Positions 5,150-7,223 of a stretch of 7,223 bases of DNA are shown here, one piece after another. Location of the stretch: contig JAFDHB010000171.1 of the NCBI GenBank assembly GCA_019308985.1, forward strand, positions 1 to 7,223, given 5' to 3'. The DNA comes from Deltaproteobacteria bacterium. Its GTDB lineage: Bacteria; Desulfobacterota; DSM-4660; Desulfatiglandales; HGW-15. The notes beneath the pieces are model-generated. The model was not told the origin of the DNA. It worked only from the letters and a program-made list of their open reading frames with translations, and made no database searches. Both the position numbers and the translations under genes were made by a program. Within the stretch, counting starts at the first letter, position 1. The number at the start of each line of letters is the position of its first letter.

Positions 5150-7223
5150 ATGGATGAGAGTCACCAGGGTTGCGGGAGAATGAAGAGAAAAGGGGGTAGG
5201 AGCCCTATGTCACCTACTAGACGAGATATTAGAATCTTCAAAAAACTTGGCTTTGAAGGAAGGAGGAGAACAAAAGAAAAGATTCCCTTCCGGCTCCTTT
5301 CTTTCTTGTTGATACTGTCATGTGCCCTGTTTGTTCTGTTTCCGTCTCTTGCCCCGGCAGCAAATTACACGATGAGCGTCAGCCCCTCCGTAAGCATTGA
5401 CGAAAGTTCCAATGCGACCTTTACCATAAGCCTGGACAAACCACTCCAGTCCGGCGATTCCCTTGAGGTCTTCTATAAGACCGTTGACGGGACAGCTCTG
5501 GCAGGGGACGATTACACGGCAGTGGATACCTCCTACAGCTTTAAGGTTGGAGAATCCAGCCATGATGTCACCATAACCGTGAACGATGACGCTGTGGTAG
5601 AGAACACCGAGACCTTTGACGTCCAAGTCTACGAGTGTAAATATTCGGGTCCGGACGGCTTCTGTATCGGATCGGAGTCCCCACCGATTACCAGGACAGT
5701 GACCATCAACGACAACGATCAGTATACCATCTCCATCAGCAATGCAGCTCCGGTGACAGAGGGTTCTGTCGCCTCGTTCACCGTGGCGGTGAACCCGGCG
5801 GTCCAGACCGGCGACACGGTGACAGTGGATTTCTCGACCCTTGATACGGGCACAGCAAGGTCCACGGACGGAGACTTCACCGCGGTATCGGACCAGACCA
5901 TTACCTTCAACGGGGGCGAATCGAGCCAGACGGTAACGGTGACGACCCTGGATGACGCCCTGGTGGAAGGCCAGGAGACCTTCCCCGTGGAGTTGAGCAA
6001 TCCGACAACCACTACAGGTACCGTGGGGATCGGTACAGGTAGCGCCACGGGGACCATAGACAGCGATGATTCCTATTCTGTGGCCATTACCGATTCTGCT
6101 GATGTCAACGAGGGAGAAACCGCTACCTTTACGGTGACGATATCACCTGCCGTCATTACCGGTGATAGCGTTACGGTGAACTATCAGACCGTGGACGGGA
6201 CAGCGGTTGCAGGAAGCGACTATTCCGGAAAGACAGGGGGCCCCATATTCGGCCCCGGCGATACCACCCAGGACATAACGGTAACGATCATTGATGATGC
6301 GGACGTGGAAATAGAAGAGAATTTCACCGTTGAGCTCACGGGCGCGTCAAGCTCCATTGCAAGCGCCATCATTACGGGCAATTCTGGCAATTGCAATATC
6401 CTGGTGGACTCGAACGACGGGTATCTCATAAGCATAGCCGATTCTGCGGACGTACCAGAGGGGGGAACCGCTTCGTTCAGCGTGACGTTGACGCCTGCTG
6501 TTATCCCGGGAGATACCGTAAACATTGATTACACAACTTTGGATGGGACCGCCAAGCAGCCCACTGACTACACTGTAACTTCCGGAAAGGTGAAATTCAC
6601 CCCGGGAGAGACGACCAAAGACATAACCGTCGATACCGTGAATGATTCCCTGGTCGAGCTGCCAGAGAGTTTTACAGTTAAGTTAAGCAATATACAGACC
6701 AACGCGGCCGGGGCTTTCTCAAGAGACGAGGGATCCGCGACAATCCTTGTGGATGAGAAGACCACTATCACCATAGACAATGTATCGGCGGATGAGGGAG
6801 GGAGCGCCACCTTTACTGTGAGCCTGGGCGGTGCTGCTGAAAATGACGTAACCGTCGACTATGCCACTTCGGATGGGACGGCCACCGCCGGCAGTGATTA
6901 CACGGCAGCGAGCGCGACCCTGACGATCCCGAAAGGGAGCATGACGGGCACGATATCCGTGCCGATCACGGATGATGACCTGATCGAGCTGGCGGAGACC
7001 TTCTATGTGAACTTGAGCTCACCCAGTGCCAACGCCGCCTTTGGTGATAACCAGGGCGTGGGTACCATTAATGTGCAGGAGCAGGCGGTCATCACCATAG
7101 ATAATGTATCGGCGGATGAGGGAGGGAGCGCCACCTTTACGGTGAGCCTGAGCGCTCCTGCTGAAAATGCGGTGACGGTGCAATATTCGACTTCGGGAGG
7201 TAGTGCTACGGAAGGTAGTGATT
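5150..7223 (+). CDS. Secreted Calx-beta repeat protein, partial (runs off window)
   Basis: At least 691 residues with no stop before the window end. A basic N-terminus (about residues 1-48) leads into a hydrophobic segment (LLSFLLILSCALFVLFPSLA, 49-68) and a likely signal peptidase I site at APAA-NYT (about 71/72). Calx-beta domains follow at about 73-190, 191-307, 308-423, 424-537, 538-645 and 646 onward. Each shows the family pattern: (D/E)EG near the start, DGTA..G.DY, a PG-type turn, then D(D/N)..(V/I)E..E.F.V.L, ending in an acidic DxDD-like linker. Calx-beta domains bind calcium and are common in long bacterial surface proteins. Domain 1 has an insertion with Cys163 and Cys172. The gene starts 17 bp after pilX, probably in the same operon, where a PilY1-type tip protein often sits. 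No PilY1 propeller is visible in this portion. ATG 5207 is a possible alternative start that would shorten the N-terminus by 19 residues. Confidence 0.88.
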   Translation, partial: MDESHQGCGRMKRKGGRSPMSPTRRDIRIFKKLGFEGRRRTKEKIPFRLLSFLLILSCALFVLFPSLAPAANYTMSVSPSVSIDESSNATFTISLDKPLQSGDSLEVFYKTVDGTALAGDDYTAVDTSYSFKVGESSHDVTITVNDDAVVENTETFDVQVYECKYSGPDGFCIGSESPPITRTVTINDNDQYTISISNAAPVTEGSVASFTVAVNPAVQTGDTVTVDFSTLDTGTARSTDGDFTAVSDQTITFNGGESSQTVTVTTLDDALVEGQETFPVELSNPTTTTGTVGIGTGSATGTIDSDDSYSVAITDSADVNEGETATFTVTISPAVITGDSVTVNYQTVDGTAVAGSDYSGKTGGPIFGPGDTTQDITVTIIDDADVEIEENFTVELTGASSSIASAIITGNSGNCNILVDSNDGYLISIADSADVPEGGTASFSVTLTPAVIPGDTVNIDYTTLDGTAKQPTDYTVTSGKVKFTPGETTKDITVDTVNDSLVELPESFTVKLSNIQTNAAGAFSRDEGSATILVDEKTTITIDNVSADEGGSATFTVSLGGAAENDVTVDYATSDGTATAGSDYTAASATLTIPKGSMTGTISVPITDDDLIELAETFYVNLSSPSANAAFGDNQGVGTINVQEQAVITIDNVSADEGGSATFTVSLSAPAENAVTVQYSTSGGSATEGSD
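6767..6826 (+). repeat. Near-identical 60-bp direct repeat, copy 1
   Basis: This 60-bp stretch encodes ITIDNVSADEGGSATFTVSL, the start of Calx-beta domain 5. It differs from the copy at 7091-7150 at only two bases, both silent. The spacing of 324 bp equals 108 codons, one domain. Confidence 0.9.
7091..7150 (+). repeat. Near-identical 60-bp direct repeat, copy 2
   Basis: The second copy encodes the same 20 residues at the start of domain 6. Identity drops sharply downstream of both copies, although short shared blocks such as GCTGAAAATG and GGTAGTGATT/GGCAGTGATT continue. The pattern fits recent duplication or gene conversion between neighbouring domains. Confidence 0.9.

Noticed and set aside
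5222..5245. Twin-arginine export signal in the Calx-beta protein (TRRDIRIFKK)
   Set aside because: The arginine pair is more than 20 residues from the hydrophobic segment and the motif is a poor match; a standard Sec signal fits better.
5306..5323. Lipoprotein signal (LILSC) in the Calx-beta protein
   Set aside because: The residue before Cys58 is Ser with Leu at -2, a poor lipobox, and the hydrophobic stretch continues past the cysteine to a better signal peptidase I site.
5719..6810. Series of minus-strand open frames (5719-6057, 6220-6525, 6568-6810)
   Set aside because: They recur at domain spacing opposite the Calx-beta repeats and share similar Val/Ser-rich sequence, as expected for the complement of a repetitive gene.

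Overview
This window holds two complete or near-complete sets of type IV pilus minor pilin genes, arranged head to head around a 380-bp control region. A large secreted Calx-beta repeat protein follows the rightward set. The GC content is moderate. The gene order (FimT/GspH-type, PilW, PilV, PilX), the PilW motifs and a sigma-54 promoter suggest a Gram-negative bacterium. My guess is a deltaproteobacterium (Desulfobacterota), but no phylogenetic marker is present, so this is only an impression.

Left block, minus strand (about 2508 down to 1): fimT-like (1951-2508), pilW-like (932-1891), pilV-like (466-930) and pilX-like (449 downward, running off the window edge). The genes are tightly packed and look like one operon. 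A sigma-70-like promoter candidate lies about 70-100 bp upstream of fimT.

Centre (2509-2888): a non-coding divergent spacer. Facing right it carries a textbook sigma-54 promoter (2827-2842). A perfect inverted repeat, TGTAAA-N5-TTTACA, is centred about 130 bp upstream of the predicted transcription start. An IHF-consensus match is also present.

Right block, plus strand (2889-5132): a second fimT-pilW-pilV-pilX set in the same order, clearly paralogous to the left one (shared internal motifs, conserved PilW C-terminus, matching PilX signature). From 5150 to the window end runs an open reading frame of at least 691 residues. It has a signal peptide and five full plus one partial Calx-beta domains of about 108-118 residues each. 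It lies 17 bp after pilX, where the pilus tip adhesin PilY1 is often found.

Working model: minor pilins form the initiation/tip complex of a type IV pilus, and the Calx-beta protein may be a calcium-dependent surface or tip adhesin linked to the right-hand set. The two sets have diverged in PilW size, cysteine content and probably promoter class. This suggests two alternative tip complexes under different control rather than simple redundancy.
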